The translations under genes were made by a program, and so were the position numbers. Below the pieces are notes generated by a model. It did no database searches. It was not told the origin of the DNA and was given only the letters and a program-made list of their open reading frames with translations. This document shows, in pieces, positions 33,923 through 40,620 of a stretch of 52,513 bases of DNA. The DNA lies in assembly GCF_000173975.1 (NCBI RefSeq), contig NZ_ACEP01000033.1:1-52513 (forward strand), read 5' to 3'. The stretch is from Anaerobutyricum hallii DSM 3353. GTDB taxonomy: Bacteria > Bacillota > Clostridia > Lachnospirales > Lachnospiraceae. Each line of letters opens with the position of its first letter. Within the stretch, counting starts at the first letter, position 1.

Positions 33923-35293
33923 CTACCAATGCACTACTACTGGATAGGTGGATTCAATATTGTTATAAATTTTCTGTACTGCGCTTCTCGGTGTATTTAC
34001 ACAGCCGTGAGAACCATCGTATGTGAAGATTCCTCCACCATAACTTCCACGCCAGGATGAATCATGGATTCCGACACCAATCTGAATAAATGGAAGCCAG
34101 TAGTCTACATGGGAGGCATAGCCCTGGCCAGTTAAAGTATAATCTGTTGTTTTATAAAGGATATAATAAACTCCTGTTGGGGTTCCATGTCCCTTGCTGA
34201 TATCACCAGTTACAACATCTGTGGATACTAAAGTTTTTCCATTTTTGTAGAACCACATATGCTGCTCACCTAAGCTTACTTCTACATAAGTACTGCCGAT
34301 ATCAAACTTTTTACGGCTCTTTGCTCTGTGAGCATATTCTGGTTTTATCTTAACAGATTTACCCTTTTTAATTGTTTTAACAAGGTTCTTTGTTTCCGCT
34401 TTCTGATCAATTCTCCATCCGTAAGTACCGCCACTGACACTTACCTTATTGCCGCAGATGGACGTAAAATTTCGTTTTATTCCAACAGTATCGTATTTAT
34501 CAGCAAGTTTTTTGATATATTTTGCGGCCATCTCACTGTGAACTTTAACCTCATGTTTATCTGTTTCATACAGCCATTTGCTGATTTTCTTTCCCTTAAG
34601 TTCTTCAGTACGATCATCAAAGTCGTATGTAATTGTTTCCTGAACATATTTGTTCATCGTTTTATTTGCTTCTACGACTTCCTTTGTATCCTTCTTATAA
34701 GCAGGATTTTTATAGCAGTCATTTTTTTCTATATCAATGGATTTATCCATATTTAAGATTGCTTCTTTTAAAAGTGGTTTCAGTTTTTTCTTCTTTACCG
34801 TATTTCCGTAAACTTCCGGCACAATACTATAGCTGTTTGTAGCTTTATCATAGGTAGAATATGCATCAACCGGTGCAACTACCATATCTTTATTAAATGC
34901 ATTGAGATTATTATATGTATCATTAAATGCTGTATCGTCCATTGTCAATGTAATCGCATCTCTATAATCCTGAGACTGGAATAATGCAGTAATCCATGCA
35001 TAGCCTTTCTGCTGTGCTTTAATTCCCTCAAGCTTTCCATCATCCTTAAATGCAAGATTTACCTGAGAAAATGAAATACTTTCCTTTTTCTTATTTCTTT
35101 CCTTAATTGTAATCTTATAGGCTTTGATATCTTCCTTTATCATTTCTTTTGTCTTTGAAACACTTCGGAAACCACAGGAATAACCATTCACTTTTGTTCC
35201 GATAAAATAATGATATTGAAAAAATACAGAAATAGCCGCATACAATAAAATAACAACAAGTACAGCCAGGCCGATTTTTTTCTGTTTGTTCAT
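33923..35293 (-). CDS. L,D-transpeptidase (YkuD) with PG_binding_4-like domains
   Basis: Forms 3-3 crosslinks or anchors proteins in peptidoglycan. I take the start at ATG 35293 (MNKQKKIGLAV), 7 nt after AGGAGG, giving 456 residues; an open frame extends 83 codons further upstream through a repeat and is rejected. There is an N-terminal membrane anchor (about 8-27), two tandem domains of the kind found ahead of clostridial YkuD domains (about 30-290), then YkuD (about 335-456) with the catalytic motif SHGCVNTP. It is convergent with the LacI gene, 12 bp apart. Confidence 0.93.
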   Translation of the reverse strand: MNKQKKIGLAVLVVILLYAAISVFFQYHYFIGTKVNGYSCGFRSVSKTKEMIKEDIKAYKITIKERNKKKESISFSQVNLAFKDDGKLEGIKAQQKGYAWITALFQSQDYRDAITLTMDDTAFNDTYNNLNAFNKDMVVAPVDAYSTYDKATNSYSIVPEVYGNTVKKKKLKPLLKEAILNMDKSIDIEKNDCYKNPAYKKDTKEVVEANKTMNKYVQETITYDFDDRTEELKGKKISKWLYETDKHEVKVHSEMAAKYIKKLADKYDTVGIKRNFTSICGNKVSVSGGTYGWRIDQKAETKNLVKTIKKGKSVKIKPEYAHRAKSRKKFDIGSTYVEVSLGEQHMWFYKNGKTLVSTDVVTGDISKGHGTPTGVYYILYKTTDYTLTGQGYASHVDYWLPFIQIGVGIHDSSWRGSYGGGIFTYDGSHGCVNTPRSAVQKIYNNIESTYPVVVHW

Positions 35294-35319
35294 TTTTCTT
35301 TCCTCCTGTTCAAATTTAT

Positions 35320-35478
35320 GTACTCTCGGAATCTTTTTATGCTTGATTTGGTGAGAAGATTTTTTGTCAGTTGTTCCCAAATTTTTGAGGCGTACGCGAT
35401 GCATACGTTGATGAAATTTGGGTGCGGCTGTCGGAAAATCAGCCACAAAAGCAAGTGCAGGAAATACTCCGAGAGTAC
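35320..35478 (-). repeat. Family C nested hairpin, copy C2
   Basis: Perfect 11-bp ends, GTACTCTCGGA (35320-35330) and TCCGAGAGTAC (35468-35478), enclose further nested pairs, including CCCAAATTT with AAATTTGGG. The minus-strand 3' half (GACAAAAAATCTTCT to AAAGATTC) is nearly the same as in C1. It ends 26 bp before the L,D-transpeptidase start codon, just 5' of the ribosome binding site, in the same orientation and position relative to the gene as C1. Confidence 0.7.
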
Positions 35479-35665
35479 ATATTTTAATAACTATTGAAAT
35501 AACTATTAGATATAGTTTTTTGAATATCAATCGTATTTCCAAACTGTCAAATTACCTGTCCGTTAAATATATACGAAATATTCTCGATATCCCACAGTCT
35601 CCTAGTATAGTTCATTTCTCCAGCAGAAACAAGAGGGAAAATTGCTATTTAATTCATTAAGTAAC

Positions 35666-35810
35666 AGACGCCCGAGAAGAGAGAAGATATCCTATATTTG
35701 TGACTTTAGTCGCGGCGATTTAAATGCTCGCTTTATGCGCTCGCATCTAAACCTTGCTCCGAGGCCATAAATATAGGATATCTTCTCTCTTCTCGGGCTG
35801 TCTTTGGCTG
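35666..35810 (+). repeat. Family A long hairpin, copy A6
   Basis: Outer arms 35670-35704 and 35764-35798 match at 33 of 35 positions. AGACG flank, GACTTTAGTCGCGGCG, inner stem AAATGC with GCATCT, CTTGCTCCGAGG, flank CTGTCTTTGGCTG. It lies in the divergent region between the L,D-transpeptidase and the zincin gene; this is the only full copy not near a 3' end of a gene. Confidence 0.9.
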
Positions 35811-35840
35811 GATTTTGTTTGAATTAAATAGTGGTTGTGA

Positions 35841-36070
35841 GGATTTGGGGGAGAGGGCAGAAGTTTTCTGCTTACTCTCAGAATATTGTAGATGGATATT
35901 TTTATCTAAATTGAAACGGTAGATATTTTAGAAGAACAGAAGTCCACTACTTGCTCTGACATTATTGAAATATTACGGTGATAGTCATTAAAAAATCCAA
36001 ATCATACCCTCTATTCCCAGTCATTCTCGAGTAAGCAGAAGACATCAGCTTCTGTCCCCCAATCCCCCCT
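35841..36070. repeat. Large imperfect palindrome, 230 bp
   Basis: GGATTTGGGGG (from 35841), CAGAAG and CTGCTTACTC-TCAGAAT on the left pair with ATTCTCGAGTAAGCAG, CTTCTG and CCCCCAATCC on the right (to 36070). About 125 bp of non-palindromic AT-rich DNA lies between. It starts about 30 bp after hairpin A6. No open reading frame with a ribosome binding site was seen inside. Confidence 0.6.
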
Positions 36071-36148
36071 CCTGTTTAATTCACCTTCTCCAGCAATGGC
36101 TTCGCCTGTAGTTTGTCTAATGAATTAAATAGTAATTCTGTATACATT

Positions 36149-36177
36149 TTGACGCTATATTTCTTTTGTGCTATACT
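36149..36177 (+). promoter_or_regulatory. Promoter of the zincin-NUDIX operon
   Basis: TTGACG (36149-36154), 17-bp spacer, TATACT (36172-36177). The leader then contains a small hairpin, GGCTCT-ATT-AGAGCC (36201-36215), directly before the G-rich ribosome binding site. Confidence 0.8.
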
Positions 36178-36230
36178 GATTATTAATAAAAAGGGAAGTC
36201 GGCTCTATTAGAGCCTATGGGGGCAATATT

Positions 36231-37055
36231 ATGAAAAAGACGATTAACAGAATTATGAACTCGTATATTCAGTTCTTTAAAATAAAGAATTTAAACGTTC
36301 AGATTGTACTGACAGACGATATGTATACCTGTCAGAAAAAATATGGATTTAATAAAGAAGACTCTCAGACTCTTGATGAGGCAACTGCCCGCAAAAACTG
36401 GAAGCATGTAGCTGCCTGTATGAAATATCCAAAGCATATGAACGAGCCGTTTACACTGATTTTTAAGGAACCATATTTAAGACGTTCCCCACTTTGTGAA
36501 GTATATCGTCTTGTCTTCCATGAACTGACACACATTTGTGATTATAGAGACTATGCCCGACTTAATCACCTGACTTCCTACAGACAGTTATTTGATGACC
36601 CGGAAACAGTATTGTTCCAGCACTGGTCTGAGTATCACGCAGAACGCCGGGGCTATGCCGCATGGCTGAAACACCGCTACGGTATTCGCGTTAAATACGA
36701 CATTAACAATAGTAAAGTTGATATCTTACATAAAGAAACAGTAAGTAATATTCAGTATTACGGCGAGCATTACACCAACACCGCCGAATACGGCTCTACC
36801 CGCCAGATTTATTTTACAATGCATCTTCTGGCTCGTATGAGTATCTGGATGCAGATTCTTCCTTATCAGATGAGTGATATTTTATCGAAAGACCCATTTG
36901 ATTATAAGGGAATTGAGTGGATTAAGAAGCTGATGTATCTTTTCCATAAGTATCCGAATATTGATCAGATGAATGATCATTTTATGGAGATTGCTAAGAT
37001 TGTTGCGGAGAATTTTTCACTTTCCAGAGAGGAAATCTGGGAAAAAGTTTCTTGA
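36231..37055 (+). CDS. Predicted zinc metallopeptidase (HExxH), unassigned family
   Basis: A 274-residue soluble protein that I cannot place in a named family. HELTH at residues 97-101 follows a hydrophobic helix (VYRLVF), and a second acidic motif (WSEYHAERRGYAAW, Glu134/Glu138) lies about 35 residues downstream, the arrangement expected of a gluzincin third ligand. There is no signal peptide, so it acts in the cytosol. The remaining half is helical and Tyr/His-rich. It has a strong promoter and is followed 58 bp later by a NUDIX hydrolase on the same strand, with a truncated family A repeat between them. Similarity to phage-encoded or ImmA-like peptidases is only at the motif level. Confidence 0.7.
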   Translation: MKKTINRIMNSYIQFFKIKNLNVQIVLTDDMYTCQKKYGFNKEDSQTLDEATARKNWKHVAACMKYPKHMNEPFTLIFKEPYLRRSPLCEVYRLVFHELTHICDYRDYARLNHLTSYRQLFDDPETVLFQHWSEYHAERRGYAAWLKHRYGIRVKYDINNSKVDILHKETVSNIQYYGEHYTNTAEYGSTRQIYFTMHLLARMSIWMQILPYQMSDILSKDPFDYKGIEWIKKLMYLFHKYPNIDQMNDHFMEIAKIVAENFSLSREEIWEKVS

Positions 37056-37065
37056 TAAATTCTGA

Positions 37066-37100
37066 TTTGCCGCAGGCAAAGGAGACTCCCCCAAAGAGAG
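37066..37100 (+). repeat. Truncated family A copy A8
   Basis: GATTTGCCGCAGGCAAAGG then AGACTCCCCC matches the 5' flank and start of the outer arm of A1 and A3, including mini-hairpin TTTGCC-GCA-GGCAAA, and then stops. No partner arm follows. The remnant begins 11 bp after the zincin stop, and the sequence continuing from it (GAGAGAAGGAATA) supplies the ribosome binding site of the NUDIX gene. Confidence 0.7.
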
Positions 37101-37113
37101 AAGGAATATAACG

Positions 37114-37674
37114 ATGGAATTTTTAGATATAAGAGATAAAAATGGGAATCCCACAGGTGAAGTAAAAGAACGTTCCTTAGTTCATGCCGATGGAGATATT
37201 CATGGAACTTCTCATGTATGGATTGTGCGGAAAAATGAAAAAGGCAGTTATGATTTGCTGTTACAGAAACGTAGTGAAAATAAAGATGCATTTCCAGGAT
37301 GCTATGATATTTCTTCTGCAGGACATTTACCAGCAGGTCAGGATTATCTTTCTTCTGCATTAAGGGAACTGGAAGAAGAACTTGGAATTAAGGCAAAGCC
37401 GGAGCAGCTTCATTTTATGGGACTCCATGAGGGATGTTGCGAGGAAACATTTTATGGCAAGCCTTTTAAAAATCACGAAATCAGTCATGTTTATTTGTAT
37501 CAGGAACCTGTTAATATAGAAGATTTAACCTTACAGAAAGAAGAAGTTCAAGAAGTATGCTGGCTTGATTTTAAGGAATGCTGCAAAAAAGTAAAAGATG
37601 GAGATAGAAAGTATTGTCTGTTTCCAGAGGAACTTTTGATGATAAAAAAATATTTACAATTCTATTTAAAATAA
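37114..37674 (+). CDS. NUDIX hydrolase, isopentenyl-diphosphate-isomerase-like subgroup
   Basis: A 186-residue cytosolic protein. The NUDIX box GHLPAGQDYLSSALRELEEELGI contains the full GX5EX7REUXEEXGU pattern (residues about 71-93). The N-terminal part (LDIRDKNGNPTGEVKERSLVH, then GTSHVWIV) is of the type seen in IDI-1-like NUDIX proteins, which in bacteria without the mevalonate pathway usually hydrolyse nucleoside or other diphosphates. The start follows AGAAGGAATATAACG. Second gene of the unit started at 36149. The substrate is not readable. Confidence 0.92.
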   Translation: MEFLDIRDKNGNPTGEVKERSLVHADGDIHGTSHVWIVRKNEKGSYDLLLQKRSENKDAFPGCYDISSAGHLPAGQDYLSSALRELEEELGIKAKPEQLHFMGLHEGCCEETFYGKPFKNHEISHVYLYQEPVNIEDLTLQKEEVQEVCWLDFKECCKKVKDGDRKYCLFPEELLMIKKYLQFYLK

Positions 37675-37801
37675 AAAAAACGCATCGACGTCATCAATAT
37701 GACTCGATACGCACCATATAAAATCTGCAAAGCAGTTAAAGGGGAAAATTAAGATTTATATTTAAGGTCTCACCGCAATGGCTCAACTCTTCTTTTCAAC
37801 G
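37673..37801 (-). ncRNA. Candidate small RNA, about 126 nt
   Basis: A minus-strand transcription unit without a reading frame. The promoter is TTGAAA (37835-37830), 16-bp spacer, TATAAT (37813-37808). The predicted start is near 37801. The 3' end is a terminator: GCGTATCGA-GTCAT pairs with ATGACG-TCGATGCG (one bulge, one wobble), followed by TTTTTTTT at 37680-37673. A second small stem, CTGC-TTT-GCAG, lies upstream. The only ATG opens an eight-codon frame inside the terminator. It is antisense-adjacent to the NUDIX 3' end but barely overlaps it. I do not recognise a known RNA family. Confidence 0.6.
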
Positions 37802-37807
37802 TTTCTT

Positions 37808-37835
37808 ATTATATAATATTTTTCTTTTTTTTCAA
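37808..37835 (-). promoter_or_regulatory. Promoter of the candidate small RNA
   Basis: TTGAAA, 16 bp, TATAAT, on the minus strand, with no gene start within 130 bp except the terminator it feeds. Confidence 0.65.
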
Positions 37836-38093
37836 TTCACAATCTTCACAAAAAAATTTAGTTTTACTTCTTTTTTGTTAGGCGATTTCACATCCTATTG
37901 AAGTTTATTATCAAAATTGCCCTCAATTCCTGCTTTTTATCTATTTTTATTGTATTTCTTTTTCTTAACCTCATGTCAAAAAAATTTCTATTTATGCCCG
38001 AAAAATAGCCGAAGTCACCGCATTATCCTCTATTCAAACTGATTTTCTTTTGTTATAATAAAATAACAGAATTTAAGTTGGGAGGGAAGCAGT

Positions 38094-38201
38094 ATGCAAC
38101 ATATGACGTTAAACAAGATTTCTATTGAACACATTACACTCGAACATATCGGTTTTGTTCATCACGGATTCGGCGTTGACTTACCTGATTATCTTCTGTA
38201 A
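38094..38201 (+). CDS. Small 35-residue His-rich peptide gene
   Basis: ATG at 38094 lies 8 nt after GGGAGGG; a TATAAT at 38054-38059 with a weak TTCAAA upstream is 35-60 bp before it. The peptide starts MQHMTLNKISIEHITLEHIG and ends HHGFGVDLPDYLL; six of 35 residues are His. It has no signal peptide and no obvious transmembrane segment. It is followed 24 bp later by hairpin A7 and is convergent with the cysteine-peptidase-like gene. A real small protein is likely from the promoter and ribosome site, but no family is recognised. Confidence 0.5.
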   Translation: MQHMTLNKISIEHITLEHIGFVHHGFGVDLPDYLL

Positions 38202-38224
38202 GAGTCGTTTAGTTTTATTAAAGG

Positions 38225-38345
38225 AAACGGAACCGAAAGAAGGCATTATGTAAAACTACTTCGTATCACTGCACGATAAATGCTCAACCGCATCTATCGC
38301 TTGCTAGAGCGTGTTATTACATAATGCCTTCTTTCGATTCCTGTC
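38225..38345 (+). repeat. Family A long hairpin, copy A7 (second core type)
   Basis: Outer arms 38229-38253 and 38317-38341 match at 24 of 25 positions. Core CTTCGTATCACTGC and CTTGCT enclose inner stem CGATAAATGC with GCATCTATCG, as in A2 but with different stem sequence. The right flank is CTGTC; the left flank is degenerate. It sits between the convergent ends of the 35-codon gene and the peptidase-like gene. Confidence 0.85.
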
Positions 38346-38357
38346 TTTAACAAATTA

Positions 38358-39071
38358 CTATTTAATACTCTTCAATGCCACCATTCCGCCTCTCTTATAC
38401 ATACCCGTATTCCAAAGTCTTTTAAAATCAACAGACAGAGCTTCTCCATATGTATGATAATTTAAGTAAACTCTTTCTTCTAAGTTGATGCCTTCTTTAA
38501 TTTTATTTTTATTCATTTCATTTGCCTGAATGGAAGCTGTGTGGATACAAGAATTTTTTATTTGACGCTGCTGGACTTCTTCTTTTTCTGTTTTATATCC
38601 TGTTATACAAAACCAATGCCAATTCAGATCCTTAAATTCCTTATCCCGATGACGAAGCATGAGATAAATTACCGGAAGATTTCTCTCGATTGCTTTTTTC
38701 ACAAATTTCTCAGCTTCTTCATATGGTTTATCCCCATCTAGAGTCTCAAATTCAGCCCCATATCCACAATCCTTTAAATATTGTCCACACCCATCTGTAA
38801 ACATAGAAAGTTTTGTGACTCCTCCGACTCTTGGATGAATATAGGGTTTCATTTTCATGGAGAAGTCCACATATTCTTTTCTAGTGAGATTTAATGCATC
38901 GCCGGGATAACATTTTTTCAGACCATAATTTCTCGCCAGGCAAATAGATAAATCGCAGGCAGCTAATGCACCACAGCCGCCAAGATACATCCAGAAGTCT
39001 GTGCACCATTCCTGATTGCCGCCGGGGGTTCCTTCTATCTGAAAATAATCAATATTTTTTTCTTGTTTCAT
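38358..39071 (-). CDS. Papain-like/C39-like cysteine peptidase fold protein
   Basis: A 237-residue protein, cytosolic by absence of a signal peptide. Candidate catalytic residues are Cys33 in MYLGGCGALAACD, preceded by Gln20 (GGNQEW), His152 in LNWHWFCITGYK and Asn204 in VYLNYHTYGE; the order Gln-Cys-His-Asn matches papain-fold enzymes. Residues about 161-198 form a hydrophilic insertion between the His and Asn strands. The family is not recognised by name. The ribosome binding site is GAGGAA, 7-8 nt from ATG. It is a single gene between the spm region and the A7 hairpin; the substrate is unknown. Confidence 0.7.
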   Translation of the reverse strand: MKQEKNIDYFQIEGTPGGNQEWCTDFWMYLGGCGALAACDLSICLARNYGLKKCYPGDALNLTRKEYVDFSMKMKPYIHPRVGGVTKLSMFTDGCGQYLKDCGYGAEFETLDGDKPYEEAEKFVKKAIERNLPVIYLMLRHRDKEFKDLNWHWFCITGYKTEKEEVQQRQIKNSCIHTASIQANEMNKNKIKEGINLEERVYLNYHTYGEALSVDFKRLWNTGMYKRGGMVALKSIK

Positions 39072-39216
39072 AAAGTATTCCTCATTTATTACTTTTCCAA
39101 CTTCTATATTTTCTTGTTATTTCTCATATAGTCTTTATTATGTATACAATAGCTATTAACCAGTAGTTCTTAAACTTATCTTAATTATAGCTGGTCTTTT
39201 ATATCAGATGTAAGAT

Positions 39217-39256
39217 GACGCACATCTTGCAGAAAGCATTTTTCAAACACCCTCTA
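39217..39256 (-). repeat. Family B repeat, reversed copy
   Basis: Reading the minus strand: TAGAGGGTGTTTGAAAAATG, then CTTTCTGCAAGATGTGCGTC. It matches the 24036-24075 copy closely. It lies about 30 bp past the spmB stop. Confidence 0.7.
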
Positions 39257-39286
39257 GTAATTACGCTTAATACTATATTGATTAAA

Positions 39287-39823
39287 TCACATAATCAATT
39301 CCGTTATTGCCACGCTCGCCACCGCTCCTGCTATCGTCGCAAACATCGCTCCCGGTAAAGTCCAACGTGTTTTTTTTATATTTACACTCATGTAGTAAAT
39401 CGTAATTGTATAGATTACCGTCTCTGTACAACTCATCATGATTGAGACAATCATTCCAAGCCTTGAATCCGGACCATATTCTTTAAAAATATCAAGGACA
39501 AAGCTGACCGCTGCCGATGAAGAAAATATTCTTACAATAAATACGGGAATAACTTCTACTGGAATGTGCAAAAGCTTTCCTGCGGGAGCAAGCAGTTCTG
39601 AGAAAGAATCTAATGCTCCTGATGCACGAAAGATTCCTATCGAAACGAGTAATGCTATCATTGTCGGCGCGATTTCAATAACAATCTGAAAACCCTCTTT
39701 TACTCCCTTTAGAAAGCTTTCATATACATCGGTGCGATTAAAGAAGCCATATACAACAATATAGAACATGGTAAATGGCACGATAAAATCCGAAAAATAA
39801 AGAAGAAACTTCACTGTATCCAT
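39287..39823 (-). CDS. spmB: Spore maturation protein B
   Basis: A 178-residue membrane protein with about four to five hydrophobic segments, of the nucleoside-recognition (Gate) domain family (VVYGFFNRTDVYESFLKGVKEG, ISMMSCTETVIYTITIYY-like segment). In Bacillus, SpmA and SpmB are needed for full dehydration of the spore core. It overlaps the end of spmA by 13 bp, indicating coupled translation. It indicates that the organism, or its recent ancestor, sporulates. Confidence 0.93.
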   Translation of the reverse strand: MDTVKFLLYFSDFIVPFTMFYIVVYGFFNRTDVYESFLKGVKEGFQIVIEIAPTMIALLVSIGIFRASGALDSFSELLAPAGKLLHIPVEVIPVFIVRIFSSSAAVSFVLDIFKEYGPDSRLGMIVSIMMSCTETVIYTITIYYMSVNIKKTRWTLPGAMFATIAGAVASVAITELIM

Positions 39824-40440
39824 CTCCGTTTCTTCTTATTTTTTCTATTATATTTCTTTCCATTGTATCTTGTTATTTCTATTATTTTAATGAATACAAT
39901 TCCTGCTATGGTAGAAATCATTGTCGCACAGATTGCTGGAAGTACAACCGCGGCTGGATTCACGGAACCGTACTGGCTTCGATAGGCAATCATGTTAATT
40001 GGAACAAGCTGCAGCGATGAAATATTCAAAACAAGAAAAGCACACATCATATCAGAAGCTCTGCCCCCGCCTTCCTCCAGCTTCTGCAGCTCTCGCATCG
40101 CCTTAAGCCCAGCTGGGGTCGCCGCCCAGCCTAGCCCAAGAATATTAGCTGCCATATTAGCCGCTATGTATTCATTAGCTTTATGGCGGGGTGGTATGTC
40201 TGGAAATAGCCAGTGGATAAAGGGATACATTGTCTTTGCAATCTTTTTCATAAGACCACTCTTTACCGCTATTTCCATCATGCCGTTCCAGACACCGATA
40301 ACTCCAAGCATAAAAATACATAAATTCACCGCCTCTGTTGAAGATGAAATAAAACTTTCTGTTATCTGCCCCATTGTGCCATGAAATGCCGCAAAGAAGA
40401 TTCCTCCGGCAATCATAATCACCCACAATATATTCAGCAT
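39811..40440 (-). CDS. spmA: Spore maturation protein A
   Basis: Partner of SpmB in spore core dehydration. About 209 residues from ATG 40440 (MLNILWVIMI); a TTG at 40461 would add seven residues but has its only purine-rich stretch in contact with the codon. Multiple hydrophobic segments are present, with the Gate-domain stretch FMLGVIGVWNGMMEIAVKSG and a conserved ANMAANILGLGWAATPAGLKA-type segment. The reading frame begins right next to, and partly over, the GGDEF remnant at 40458. Confidence 0.92.
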   Translation of the reverse strand: MLNILWVIMIAGGIFFAAFHGTMGQITESFISSSTEAVNLCIFMLGVIGVWNGMMEIAVKSGLMKKIAKTMYPFIHWLFPDIPPRHKANEYIAANMAANILGLGWAATPAGLKAMRELQKLEEGGGRASDMMCAFLVLNISSLQLVPINMIAYRSQYGSVNPAAVVLPAICATMISTIAGIVFIKIIEITRYNGKKYNRKNKKKRRWIQ

Positions 40441-40457
40441 AAACCACTCAAACTCTC

Positions 40458-40616
40458 TCAACCTTTTTCTTCATTATATTGTTCCTGGCTTGTACGGTAT
40501 GCTTCCATATCAAAGTAACCAAACTGATTCTTAACGGTATGTTTAATCTGATACATCGCAAAATCCGCATACTGCATAAATATCTTGCTGTCTGTCGTAT
40601 CCTGTATGAATGTCCA
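40458..40616 (-). pseudogene. Remnant of a GGDEF (diguanylate cyclase) domain C-terminus
   Basis: The minus-strand frame from 40616 to a TGA at 40458 has no start codon in a suitable context and reads YADFAMYQIKHTVKNQFGYFDM near its middle (residues about 14-35). The ADFAMYQIKHTVKNQF part fits the terminal helix of GGDEF domains (typical form ADxAMYxAKxxGKNxx). The rest of the domain is absent; alr ends 5 bp upstream. It looks like the decayed tail of a lost diguanylate cyclase gene between alr and spmA. Confidence 0.65.
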
Positions 40617-40620
40617 TTAT

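Noticed and set aside
35320-35478. c-di-AMP (ydaO) riboswitch before a cell-wall gene
   Set aside because: The conserved ydaO motifs are absent; the sequence matches the repeat at 14579-14713 instead.
35294-35542. Upstream extension of the L,D-transpeptidase by 83 codons
   Set aside because: It reads through the family C hairpin; the internal ATG at 35293 has AGGAGG at good spacing followed by a membrane anchor.
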